A DNA stretch of 59,182 bases from Clostridiales bacterium (GTDB taxonomy: Bacteria > Bacillota > Clostridia > Oscillospirales > CAG-272): assembly GCA_012514145.1 (NCBI GenBank), contig JAAZAV010000069.1, forward strand, positions 1 through 59,182, given 5' to 3'. This document shows, in pieces, positions 1-8,654 of the stretch (the first letter of the stretch is position 1; every line of letters starts with the position of its first letter). A program made the position numbers and the translations under genes. The notes under the pieces are model-generated. The model had not been told where the DNA came from and did no database searches. It was given only the letters and a program-made list of their open reading frames with translations.

Positions 1-819
1 GAGCTGCGCGAGGAGTTCGGCGGCATCAATCCCACCGTGGTTCACACCGCCGCCCACGACACCGCCTCCGCCGTAGTCGCCGTTCCCGCAAAGGGTGACA
101 GCTTCGTCTACATCTCCAGCGGAACCTGGTCGCTCATGGGCACCGAGTTCAAGGAGCCGCTCGTCACCAAGGAGTCCTTCGGCTACGACTTCACCAACGA
201 AGGCGGTGTGGGTAATACCATCCGCTTCCTAAAGAATATCATGGGTCTCTGGCTTGAGCAGGAGTCGAGGCGCCAGTGGGCGCGCGAGGGCAAGAAGGTC
301 ACCTACGACGAGTTATCGGACATGGCCGTGGCTTCCGAACCGCTTAAGTGCATAATAAATCCCGACGACACCGTCTTCACCCCGCCCGGCGACATGCCCG
401 GACGAATCGCCGAGTACTGCAGAAAGACCGGTCAGTATGTACCCGAGACCATGGGCGAGTTTGTTCGCTGCATCTTCGACTCCCTGGCGCTCAAGTACCG
501 CTACACCGTGGAGTGTATCGACAAGCTCCAGGGCAGGCGCACCCCCTTTATCAACATCGTGGGCGGCGGCACCAAGGAGATTCCCCTTTGTCAGTTCGCC
601 GCGGATGCCTGCGGACGCCCGGTTTACGCCGGTCCGGTTGAGGCAACCGCCATCGGCAACATCGCCGTTCAGTTAATCGCCGCCGGTGAGATAAAGGACG
701 TGGCAGAAGCCCGCCACATCGTCCGCAACAGCTTCGAGATAAAGCACTACGAGCCCAACACCGCCGATTCCGCCCGCTGGGACGACGGCTATGCCCGCTT
801 CCTGAAGCTGATATCATAA
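1..819 (+). CDS. rhaB: rhamnulokinase, C-terminal part (5' end outside window)
   Basis: The reading frame is open from base 1, so only the last 272 codons are present; the full kinase is near 480 residues. It phosphorylates L-rhamnulose with ATP in the cytoplasm. The fragment is the second half of an FGGY-family sugar kinase: HTAAHDTASAV, then SGTWSLMG, and the nucleotide-binding stretch VGGGTKEIPLCQFAAD followed by GPVEATAIGN. The next gene in the same direction is L-rhamnose isomerase, the classical partner. The GTG at 37 is an internal codon and not a start. Confidence 0.93.
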   Translation, partial: ELREEFGGINPTVVHTAAHDTASAVVAVPAKGDSFVYISSGTWSLMGTEFKEPLVTKESFGYDFTNEGGVGNTIRFLKNIMGLWLEQESRRQWAREGKKVTYDELSDMAVASEPLKCIINPDDTVFTPPGDMPGRIAEYCRKTGQYVPETMGEFVRCIFDSLALKYRYTVECIDKLQGRRTPFINIVGGGTKEIPLCQFAADACGRPVYAGPVEATAIGNIAVQLIAAGEIKDVAEARHIVRNSFEIKHYEPNTADSARWDDGYARFLKLIS

Positions 820-905
820 ATCATAAGGATTTAACCTCCCGTCAGAGGCATATTTCCCTTCGATAAACTCAAAAACACAGAAATTCACACAGGAGAACAC
901 ATAGT

Positions 906-2159
906 ATGAGCATTGACAAAGCCTATTCTCTGGCAAAGGAACAGTACGCCGCCATCGGTGTCGACACCGACGCCGCCATAGCCCGGCTTAAGAAAATCCC
1001 GGTATCCCTCCACTGCTGGCAGGGCGATGACGTCCGCGGCTTCGAGAATCCCGACGGCGACCTGACCGGCGGCATTCAGACCACCGGCAACTACCCGGGC
1101 AGAGCGCGCACCATTGCCGAACTCCGCGCCGACTTCGAGAAGGTCGCCTCCTTCGTTCCCGGCAAAAAGCGCATCTCGCTCCATGCCATCTACCTCGACG
1201 CCATGGGCGAGAAGGTCGAGCGCAACGCCGTCCAGCCCAAACACTTCGACAGCTGGATCGACTGGGCAAAGAAGATAGGCATCGGCATCGACTTTAACCC
1301 CACCTGCTTCTCACATCCTCTTTCCGGCGACGGATTCACTCTGGCACATCCCGATCCCGCTGTCCGCAAGTTCTGGATAGAGCATGTCATCGCCTGCCGT
1401 AAAATAGCGGAGTACATCGGCAGGAAGATGAACGACCGCACCATGAACAATATCTGGCTGCCCGACGGCTTCAAGGACATTCCGGTTGACCGTTACGCCG
1501 CCCGCAAGCGCATGATGGAGTCGCTTGACGAGATATTAGCCGCCGACATCGACAAAAAGTACTGCGCCGACACTCTCGAGAGCAAGCTGTTCGGCATCGG
1601 CGCCGAGAGCTGCACCATCACTTCAAACGAGTTCTGCATCTGCTACTGCGCAAAGCGCGGCATTATGACCACCCTCGACGCGGGTCACTATCATCCCACC
1701 GAGGTAATCTCCGACAAGCTCAGCTCGGTGCTCCTCTTCATAGATGAGGTTATGCTCCACGTATCCCGCCCGGTACGCTGGGACTCGGATCACGTAGTGA
1801 TTTATGACGACGAGCTTAAGGCTATCGCCCAGGAGATTATCCGCAACAGGTTTGAGGATCGGGTTCACATCGGTCTCGACTATTTCGACGCTTCGATCAA
1901 CCGCATAGCCGCCTGGACGATAGGCGCACGCAACATGCAGCGTGCGCTTCTCACCGCTCTGCTGGAGCCCACCGAAGCTCTCCGCAAAGCCGAGCTTGAG
2001 GGCGACTACACCTCCCGTCTCGCCCTGCTTGAGGAGTACAAGACCTACCCCATCGGCGCCGTCTGGGACGAATACTGCCGTGTCTGCGGCGTTCCCGTCC
2101 GCGATGAGTGGCTTGCGTCGGCAAAACAGTATGAGAAAGACGTTCTCTCAAAGAGATAA
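906..2159 (+). CDS. rhaA: L-rhamnose isomerase
   Basis: A 417-residue protein, matching the usual length (about 419). It converts L-rhamnose to L-rhamnulose in the cytoplasm using divalent metal. Family signatures are visible: [13 protein letters not shown] near the N-terminus, [12 protein letters not shown] in the barrel, and the metal-site region [19 protein letters not shown] followed by [11 protein letters not shown]. The start has an upstream AGGAG (in cacaggagaacac) at a spacing of about 12. It lies 86 bp after rhaB and ahead of a strong terminator, so it is the last gene of the rhamnose operon. No rhaD aldolase is visible. Confidence 0.96.
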   Translation: MSIDKAYSLAKEQYAAIGVDTDAAIARLKKIPVSLHCWQGDDVRGFENPDGDLTGGIQTTGNYPGRARTIAELRADFEKVASFVPGKKRISLHAIYLDAMGEKVERNAVQPKHFDSWIDWAKKIGIGIDFNPTCFSHPLSGDGFTLAHPDPAVRKFWIEHVIACRKIAEYIGRKMNDRTMNNIWLPDGFKDIPVDRYAARKRMMESLDEILAADIDKKYCADTLESKLFGIGAESCTITSNEFCICYCAKRGIMTTLDAGHYHPTEVISDKLSSVLLFIDEVMLHVSRPVRWDSDHVVIYDDELKAIAQEIIRNRFEDRVHIGLDYFDASINRIAAWTIGARNMQRALLTALLEPTEALRKAELEGDYTSRLALLEEYKTYPIGAVWDEYCRVCGVPVRDEWLASAKQYEKDVLSKR

Positions 2160-2212
2160 TCGGTTTTCTCTCCGCGCCGACCGATTTCGGGTCGGTAAAT
2201 AAAGATTGTTTC

Positions 2213-2251
2213 GGCGCATCCTCCGTAAATGCAGAGGATGCGCCGTTTTTT
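2213..2251 (+). terminator. rho-independent terminator of rha operon
   Basis: A perfect 11-bp stem (2213-2223 with 2234-2244, GGCGCATCCTC arm) and a 10-nt loop are followed by GTTTTTT. It lies 54 bp after the rhaA stop and isolates the next unit. Confidence 0.9.
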
Positions 2252-2273
2252 GTCTGTCGCAGTCCCAAATAAA

Positions 2274-2319
2274 TAACCCGAAGCCGTTCTTGACAGAGAC
2301 AAAGACTTCGGGTTATAAT
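2274..2319 (+). promoter_or_regulatory. promoter inside a 10-bp inverted repeat (candidate operator)
   Basis: TTGACA at 2290-2295 and TATAAT at 2314-2319 are 18 bp apart and precede the lipoprotein gene. A perfect inverted repeat, TAACCCGAAG (2274-2283) and CTTCGGGTTA (2306-2315), brackets the -35 box and runs into the -10 box. A regulator bound to both arms would control RNA polymerase access. The regulator is not identified. Confidence 0.7.
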
Positions 2320-2369
2320 TATGCTGTCGGAAGCTGATACACATTACGATACAAAATGGGGGAACAACA

Positions 2370-3890
2370 ATGATAAAGACAAATACAAGCCTCAGATTAT
2401 TCACCCTCCTGCTCGCATCAGTCATGCTGGCGGCATTCGTTTCATGTTCGGGCGGCGGCGATAAGGGCGCCGATACCGGGTCCGCCGCGGCACAAGCAAC
2501 CGAAGCACCCGAAACCGAAATTACCGAAACGGGACGCGCCGCCATTCGCGACGGACTGCCGGACGATGCTGACCTTGGCGGGCGCACGATACGCCTGCTC
2601 TGCCGAAACGGCGACCAGAGCACCGCTATGGAGTTCTGCATCGAGGAGGAATCGGGCGATGTGGTTGAGGATGCCGTATATTTGCGCAACATGAAGGTGT
2701 GTGAGAGGCTCAACTGCGGGATTGAGACCAAGCCGGTAGCGGAGGACAGGCACGGCGGTTCGAAAATAAACGCCCTTGTCACCTCGGTCATACTTGCAGG
2801 GGATGACGAATACGACATGCTGGCTAACCACATGAACCAGTCCAACAACCATGTACTCCAGGGTCCCTATCTCAACCTGGCGAATCTCGACTGGCTTGAT
2901 TTCTCTCAGCCCTGGTGGTGCTCCTCCTATACAAAGGCGGTTACCATCGACGGCAAGCAATACACCTGCACCGGCGAGGCGTCAATATCCATGATATCAA
3001 GCGCATATATAATTTTCGTCAACAAGGCGGTCTACGGCGAGCACTTCGACGGCAGTGTCTATGATATAGTGCTTGACGGCGAGTGGACGCTTGACAAGAT
3101 TTCCGAGCTTTCCGCCGCCGTCTACTCCGACCTGAACGGCAACGGCGTGAAGGATTACGATGACCTTGTGGGGCTTGTCTATCATACCGCCGGTGCGGCA
3201 ATCGAGTTTGACGGGCTGTCTGCCAGCTGCCGCCTGACCTTTACAGAGGAGAAGGACGGAAAGTTCTTCTGGGCGCTGGAGAATCCCCGCACCGCGGATT
3301 TCCTTGACAAGGCTAAAAGAATGCTGCACGACGGCAACAACGCTTTCGGATTCCCCGGTGAATTTGACGGAGCGATGCTGGGCAAATGCATAAACGACAC
3401 CGCACTGTTCACCTTCAACTATCTCATCGGCACAAGCCACCTGCGGGATATGGAGAGCGACTACGGAATTCTGCCCATGCCGAAGCTATATGAGTCGGAC
3501 GACGGCTATTCCTCATCCGTCCATAACGGCGCGTCGGTGTTTGCGATACCCGTGACCGCTAAAAATCCCGACGAGATTGCCATGTTCATGGAGGCGGCTA
3601 ACGCCGAGAGCTACCGCAGTGTCACTCCGGCTTATTTCGACGTGGCGCTGAAGGTCAAATACGCCCGCGACGACGAGGCGTCTCAGATGCTCGATATTGC
3701 CGTTGGCGGTCTCTACTTTGATCGGGCGTATACCTTCAACACTCTGCTGGACTCGCCCGCCACGGTGTTCCGCACCATGCTTCAGACAACCGCAGCCATC
3801 GATTCGGGAATGTCAACCATCGCCTCATATAAATCCAAATTCGACACCAATCTCGCCAAACTCACCGACGGCTTCGCCGCTCTTAACTGA
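2370..3890 (+). CDS. solute-binding lipoprotein, orphan family (copy 1)
   Basis: A 506-residue predicted lipoprotein. The signal peptide ends in a lipobox (AAFVSC, Cys near residue 26) and is followed by a low-complexity Ala/Thr/Glu linker. The mature start has the signature shared by four proteins of this window: DGLPDDADLGG, then EEESGDVVEDAVYLRN with VCERLN. The length and the closing region resemble family 1 extracellular solute-binding proteins, which bind sugars outside the membrane for ABC importers. No permease or ATPase gene is nearby, so the ligand and the transporter are unknown. It is the first gene of a four-gene unit behind its own promoter. Confidence 0.8.
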   Translation: MIKTNTSLRLFTLLLASVMLAAFVSCSGGGDKGADTGSAAAQATEAPETEITETGRAAIRDGLPDDADLGGRTIRLLCRNGDQSTAMEFCIEEESGDVVEDAVYLRNMKVCERLNCGIETKPVAEDRHGGSKINALVTSVILAGDDEYDMLANHMNQSNNHVLQGPYLNLANLDWLDFSQPWWCSSYTKAVTIDGKQYTCTGEASISMISSAYIIFVNKAVYGEHFDGSVYDIVLDGEWTLDKISELSAAVYSDLNGNGVKDYDDLVGLVYHTAGAAIEFDGLSASCRLTFTEEKDGKFFWALENPRTADFLDKAKRMLHDGNNAFGFPGEFDGAMLGKCINDTALFTFNYLIGTSHLRDMESDYGILPMPKLYESDDGYSSSVHNGASVFAIPVTAKNPDEIAMFMEAANAESYRSVTPAYFDVALKVKYARDDEASQMLDIAVGGLYFDRAYTFNTLLDSPATVFRTMLQTTAAIDSGMSTIASYKSKFDTNLAKLTDGFAALN

Positions 3891-3906
3891 AAAAACGGAG
3901 AATAAC

Positions 3907-5448
3907 ATGCTGAAAAGACAGATACTGAACATAGTCAACTTCATACGCGCCTGCGAGCCGAGAGTCAAGGTTGACCTTGTAAAACCGGTACGGGAGCAGA
4001 TACGGCTAATGAAGCGGCACGGGCTTCGGGGGACCTTTCTCATTCAGTATGACGCGCTGCTGGAGCCGGTCTACACCGACATGCTGAAGGAGCTTGACCC
4101 GGCGCAGTTCGAGATCGGCGTCTGGCATGAGATAGTACAGCCCGAGGTCGAGAAACTGGGCATAAAATGGACGGGGCGCTGGGCGTGGGACTGGCATGCC
4201 CACTGCGGGTTCGCCGTGGGCTACACGAAAGCCGAACGCGAAGCCATAGCCGATGAGTTATTCGCCAAATTCCGGGAGGTGTTCGGGTATTATCCCCGGG
4301 TTTTCGGCTCCTGGTTCTTCGACACCCACACGGTGCGCTACCTGAGCTCCAAATACGGTCTTGACGCCCTGTGCAACTGCAAGGAGCAGTACGGCACCGA
4401 CGGCTATACCCTCTGGGGCGGCTATTACGGGCAGGCATATTATCCCAGCGTTGTCAACATGTTCATGCCGTCGCAGAGCGAAGCGACAAAAATGGATGTT
4501 CCGCTTTTCCGGATGTTAGGCTCCGATCAGGTCTATCAGTACGATTTCGGCATGAGCGTTGAGGAGGGCGCCGGAGTGCAGGGCGTCATAACCCTCGAGC
4601 CGGTCTACACCCGCGGCACCGGCGGCGGAGGCGTTCCCCGCTGGGTGGACTGGTATATGCGCGAGAATTACAACGGCGAATGCCTGACCTTCGGCTACGC
4701 TCAGGCGGGTCAGGAGAACCCCTTCGGCTGGGACGCAATGGGCGCGGGGCTTACCTATCAGTTCGCTCTGTTTGAAAAGCTGCGGGACGAGGGCAGAATC
4801 ATCGTCGAGCCGCTGGGCGACACGGGGCGCTGGTATAAGAAAACCTACACCGCCACACCCGCGTCAACAATCACGGCGCATACAACCTTCGACGACAGGG
4901 ACAGGGATTCGGTGTGGTATTCCAGCCGTTTCTACCGCTGCAACCTCTACACAGAGGAGGGCGTTACCCGCATCCGCGATCTGCATGTCTTTGACGACGG
5001 CTGCCCCGACCCCTTCGAGGACAGGGTCTGCGAGTCAAACGAGGTGACATATGAGACTCTGCCCGTTGCCGACGGCAACCGCCATTCGGGGAACGGCGTG
5101 CGGGCGGGCGTATACTTCACATACGCCGACGGCAGTCCGGTTGTTACAGACGGCTTTGCCTTTACCGACTGCGGCGGCAATACGGCGATTGCCGACTACG
5201 GCACGCTGGCCTTCACTCTTGGCGAGAATTTTCTCCGGATTGAGAGCGGGCAGGATTTCACCGCCGAATACCGCAGCGGCGGCGGCGCGGATCACCGTCC
5301 CGGGCTTGTATCTCTGAGCGGCGATTTGCTTAAATTCAGATATGCCGGCAGGGAATACGGCATAAAACTCACCACCGGACGCTTCCTGTCGCCCTGCAGG
5401 ATTGAATCGGAGGGCGGCGTCATAACCGCCGAAATCATACTCGTTTAA
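3907..5448 (+). CDS. putative NodB-like (polysaccharide deacetylase-type) protein
   Basis: A 513-residue protein without signal peptide. The start ATG follows CGGAG at good spacing; an upstream in-frame start would lie inside the lipoprotein gene and is rejected. Residues 1-270 look like a deformed (beta/alpha) barrel of the NodB/glycoside hydrolase-deacetylase superfamily: KRHGLRGTFLIQYDALL, a HE pair at 74-75 (GVWHEIVQPE), WDWHAHCGF at 94-102 and SWFFDTHT at 135-142. The remaining part looks beta-rich. The canonical TFDD metal motif is not evident, so activity is unproven. It lies 16 bp after the lipoprotein gene, suggesting action on the ligand of that protein. Confidence 0.55.
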   Translation: MLKRQILNIVNFIRACEPRVKVDLVKPVREQIRLMKRHGLRGTFLIQYDALLEPVYTDMLKELDPAQFEIGVWHEIVQPEVEKLGIKWTGRWAWDWHAHCGFAVGYTKAEREAIADELFAKFREVFGYYPRVFGSWFFDTHTVRYLSSKYGLDALCNCKEQYGTDGYTLWGGYYGQAYYPSVVNMFMPSQSEATKMDVPLFRMLGSDQVYQYDFGMSVEEGAGVQGVITLEPVYTRGTGGGGVPRWVDWYMRENYNGECLTFGYAQAGQENPFGWDAMGAGLTYQFALFEKLRDEGRIIVEPLGDTGRWYKKTYTATPASTITAHTTFDDRDRDSVWYSSRFYRCNLYTEEGVTRIRDLHVFDDGCPDPFEDRVCESNEVTYETLPVADGNRHSGNGVRAGVYFTYADGSPVVTDGFAFTDCGGNTAIADYGTLAFTLGENFLRIESGQDFTAEYRSGGGADHRPGLVSLSGDLLKFRYAGREYGIKLTTGRFLSPCRIESEGGVITAEIILV

Positions 5449-5476
5449 CCTGAAACATCTGCCCGAGGTCAGAATT

Positions 5477-7588
5477 ATGGCACTCTGCGATTCGAGGATA
5501 GAAAATTACATACGAAATATACATTTTGACGAACTGAATACAATGGGGCCAAACCGGCGGGCGGCGAGAAAATTCCGGCTGGCGTTGGAGACTCTGACGC
5601 TCACGCTCAAGACCGAAAAGAGCGGCGAACCCGACGAGCTTTTCGGCTGGTTCAGTTTTGACACGACAGGTATAGACGGAGCGCTGCTTAACCGCAGAGC
5701 CTTCGACGACGAGAAGCCTGACGGGGAACTGAGCGAAATCCTCAGCCGTCCCGCCCTCTGCGGCAGCCGAATCAATGTGGACAGAGGTCATACTCTGGTC
5801 GACTATGAGGCGCTGCTCAGCCGCGGGCTTGACGCCTATGCCGCCGATATAAGGGCGGAGCTTGAAACCTGCGGAGATCCTGAAAACCATGTGCTGCGGG
5901 CGATGGCTGACAGTCTCTCGGCGGCGGCCGGCTTCACGGCGCGGCTGGTTGCTCACATCGACAGCCTGAGAGAAGGCGGGGAACTGGCAGAAAAAGACAG
6001 AGCGCGGCTTGAAGCGATACGCGATTCACTGAGCAGAGTACCCGCCGGTCCCGCCGAGAGCTTCCGGGATGCGCTGCAGTCGGTCTGGCTGGTGCATTTT
6101 CTTACGCCCCTTGTCGACAATGCCTGGTACAGCATCTCCCTCGGCCGTTTCGACCTTTTCATGTACCCTTACTATCTGCGCTCACGGGCGGCGGGAATGA
6201 CCATAGACGAGGCAAAGGCGCTGCTTCTCAACTTCTGGCGGCTGCTCAACAGTTACGCCGACGGCGCCTGTCTGCTGAATGTGGGCCCGGAATACAACGA
6301 GCTGTCATATCTCGTCATCGAGTGTCAGAAGGAGTTCGGTCTGCCCGCCCCCATACTCGGCGCACGGGTGGCATCCGAAACGCAGGACGAGGTGTGGAAG
6401 GCGCTCATCGATGAGAAACTGTTCTCAATGGGTCAGCCAACCTTCTACGGCGAGGAATCCTGCATCGCCGCCCTTCTTGAAAAGGGTGTGCCGCAGGAGG
6501 ACGCCGCGGGCTTCTCCAACAACAGCTGCATGGGGATAAGTCTGCCGGGGCACGAATTCAACAGCATGTGGGGATGTGTACTGTCTATACAGGCGCTGCT
6601 TGAAGCGGCGCTGAACGGCGGACGGCTGCTTGACGGGAGAGCGGGGCTGAATGTGCCCGATATCGGCGAAGTCACATCGCTTGATGAGCTGTATGACGCC
6701 TTCGCCCGATGCGCGAAATACTGCTTGGGTGAGCTATGTCTGCCGGCATATGAGGCGCGGGCAGTCTATTCCGAGCGCTGCGAGCCCGACCCCTTCGTGT
6801 CGCTGCTCACAAAAGACTGCATACGCCGGCGGTGCGACCGCATCTCGGGTGCCGATTACCACAACATCACCGTGGAATGCATGGGCATGATTAACGCCTC
6901 CGACGCCATCTGCGCCATCGACCGGCTGGTTTTCCGGGAGGGCAGATATACCCTCGCCGACTTCAATGCCGCCGTCAGAGCGAACTATGAGGGTCACGGC
7001 CAACTGCGCCGCGATATTATGGCATGTCCGAAATTCGGTGAGAACGGCGCTGCCGATGAATACGCGGTGCGGATTGCGGAAACGCTGGCGGAGATAATCC
7101 GCTCCTTCAGCCATGACCGCATGTACTATTCGCCCTCGCTGCATACTCTTGACGCCAATGTGGGGGACGGCGCGGCGTGGCATGCGGGCTATGATGGCAG
7201 ACTGGCTGGAACGCCCTTCGCCAAGAACGCGGGCTGCGCAAACGAGGCGAGGAAGCCCGACCCAACATCGCTGGTGTTATCCTCATCGAAACTGCCCCAG
7301 AGCAGCTTCTTCGGCGGTCAGCCGCTGGATGTCAGCTTCCCGCCGGGCAGAATAAATACCGATCGCGAGAAAACAGCGGCGCTTATAGAGGTCTACTTCG
7401 CGCGCGGCGGTCTGCAGTTCCAGGTCAACGCACTGTCTCCGGCTGTGCTGCGGGAGGCATATGAGCATCCCGAGCGGCATCCCGGGCTTGTGGTGCGTAT
7501 CGGCGGCTACAGCGTGGCGTTCGCGCGGCTGGGCGAGCGTTCTAAGCTTGAGCTAATCGACCGTGTGGAGCGCGAGGGCAGTATATGA
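5477..7588 (+). CDS. divergent glycyl radical enzyme (pyruvate formate-lyase family)
   Basis: A 703-residue member of the PFL/glycyl radical enzyme family. The C-terminal radical domain is well kept: GLQFQVNALSPAVLREAYEHP, then VVRIGGYSVAF, in which Gly677 next to Tyr678 is the expected radical site. The catalytic cysteine is probably Cys351 in NNSCMGIS. Dehydratase- and lyase-type members usually carry C-x-E there, while this protein has C-x-G, so the substrate class cannot be assigned. No radical SAM activating enzyme is in the window. It lies 28 bp after the NodB-like gene in the same unit. Link to 1,2-propanediol from rhamnose is possible but not supported by the active-site sequence. Confidence 0.82.
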   Translation: MALCDSRIENYIRNIHFDELNTMGPNRRAARKFRLALETLTLTLKTEKSGEPDELFGWFSFDTTGIDGALLNRRAFDDEKPDGELSEILSRPALCGSRINVDRGHTLVDYEALLSRGLDAYAADIRAELETCGDPENHVLRAMADSLSAAAGFTARLVAHIDSLREGGELAEKDRARLEAIRDSLSRVPAGPAESFRDALQSVWLVHFLTPLVDNAWYSISLGRFDLFMYPYYLRSRAAGMTIDEAKALLLNFWRLLNSYADGACLLNVGPEYNELSYLVIECQKEFGLPAPILGARVASETQDEVWKALIDEKLFSMGQPTFYGEESCIAALLEKGVPQEDAAGFSNNSCMGISLPGHEFNSMWGCVLSIQALLEAALNGGRLLDGRAGLNVPDIGEVTSLDELYDAFARCAKYCLGELCLPAYEARAVYSERCEPDPFVSLLTKDCIRRRCDRISGADYHNITVECMGMINASDAICAIDRLVFREGRYTLADFNAAVRANYEGHGQLRRDIMACPKFGENGAADEYAVRIAETLAEIIRSFSHDRMYYSPSLHTLDANVGDGAAWHAGYDGRLAGTPFAKNAGCANEARKPDPTSLVLSSSKLPQSSFFGGQPLDVSFPPGRINTDREKTAALIEVYFARGGLQFQVNALSPAVLREAYEHPERHPGLVVRIGGYSVAFARLGERSKLELIDRVEREGSI

Positions 7589-7668
7589 GGGTGCGGGATA
7601 TGCAAAAAACGTGTAATCTGATACAAGCGAATATAAAGAAAGGGCTTCACAGAGGAGCGCAGCTCACA

Positions 7669-7685
7669 CAGGAGCAAAGCTCCTG
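7669..7685 (+). other. leader hairpin before the MBL-fold gene
   Basis: A perfect 7-bp stem, CAGGAGC and GCTCCTG, with an AAA loop lies in the 118-bp gap after the glycyl radical enzyme gene. An AGGAG is locked in the stem. There is no T-run, so it is not a terminator; a role in translation or RNA processing is possible. Confidence 0.35.
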
Positions 7686-7706
7686 TACCGGAGCCGATAA
7701 AAGCCG

Positions 7707-8564
7707 ATGAAAATCACACAAATGCATAACTCAACCATGACCCAGATGATGGGTTACCTTATCGTTACCGACGGCGGACGGCTGATAGTTTTCGATGGCG
7801 GCAACAGGGGGGACGCTGCCGAGCTTGCAAGGCTGGTGCGCGGCTGCGGCGGTCATATTGATCTCTGGTTTCTCTCTCATCCCCACTCCGACCATGTGGG
7901 AGCGCTGCTCGAATGGATAGAAAAGCCGGAGCTTGCCGAGGGGATAAGCGTCGGCAAGCTCCTTTACAGTCCGGCACCCGAGGGCTTTGTGCCCGACAGC
8001 GGCGATGAGTGGAATGACCTGAACGAGTTCGCCCGGGTGTTCCCGAAGTGTGGCTACCCGGCAAAGGCTCTCGAGGGCGGCGAACTGTTCACTGTGGATA
8101 ATGTCGCAATCGAGGTTCTGTGGGTGCCTTCGCCCGATCTGAAATCCGGCATGGTAAACGATCTCTCGGTGGTCTGCCGACTGACCGAAGTACTGCCCGG
8201 CGACCGTGAGTTCGCGATGATATTCTTAGGCGACCTGTGGGTGCGCGGCGGTGAGGATTTGCTTAAGCAATACGCCGACCGTCCGGAGAAGCTGAGAGCC
8301 GACGCGGTTCAGATGGCACACCACGGTCAGAACGGCGTCGATTTCCCGGTGTATGAGGCTATTATGCCCACCTGGGCGTTCTGGCCCACCCCCGACTGGC
8401 TTTGGCTCAACATGGGCGGCGGCCGGGCTGGCGCCGGCCCGTTTAAGACGCTTGTAGTCCGGGCGTGGATGGAGCAGTTAGGCGCTATACCGGTAACCAG
8501 CTTCGCCGGCTCACCTCACACCGTATTCGACACGGCAGAAGAACTCGGACGGATGGGGAAGTAA
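7707..8564 (+). CDS. MBL-fold metallohydrolase
   Basis: A 285-residue metallo-beta-lactamase-fold protein with no signal peptide. The metal motif HPHSDH (LSHPHSDHVGALLEW) is intact, FLGDL fits the bridging aspartate position and MAHHGQNG supplies a late histidine. The overall pattern resembles ComEC-like or small-molecule hydrolase members, so the substrate cannot be named. It is the last gene of the lipoprotein, NodB-like and glycyl radical enzyme unit and is followed closely by a strong terminator. The ribosome binding site is weak (CGGAG about 13 nt upstream). Confidence 0.85.
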   Translation: MKITQMHNSTMTQMMGYLIVTDGGRLIVFDGGNRGDAAELARLVRGCGGHIDLWFLSHPHSDHVGALLEWIEKPELAEGISVGKLLYSPAPEGFVPDSGDEWNDLNEFARVFPKCGYPAKALEGGELFTVDNVAIEVLWVPSPDLKSGMVNDLSVVCRLTEVLPGDREFAMIFLGDLWVRGGEDLLKQYADRPEKLRADAVQMAHHGQNGVDFPVYEAIMPTWAFWPTPDWLWLNMGGGRAGAGPFKTLVVRAWMEQLGAIPVTSFAGSPHTVFDTAEELGRMGK

Positions 8565-8576
8565 TATCAGAGAATA

Positions 8577-8628
8577 AAGACGCACCGTATCCGAATTGCA
8601 TCGGGATACGGTGCGTCTTATCATTTTT
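8577..8628 (+). terminator. strong rho-independent terminator
   Basis: A perfect 16-bp stem (8577-8592 with 8604-8619) with an 11-nt loop is followed by ATCATTTTT. It ends the plus-strand unit and may also stop transcripts of the converging minus-strand gene. Confidence 0.9.
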
Positions 8629-8654
8629 AGGAGAAATGTTCGTCTTGCCGGGGT

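Noticed and set aside
3697..3906. Longer start of the NodB-like protein
   Set aside because: The extension overlaps the lipoprotein coding region in another frame and has no ribosome binding site; the ATG at 3907 has one.
5477..7588. Propanediol dehydratase for rhamnose-derived 1,2-propanediol
   Set aside because: The gene is near rhaA, but the cysteine loop lacks the C-x-E of that enzyme and no microcompartment genes are present.
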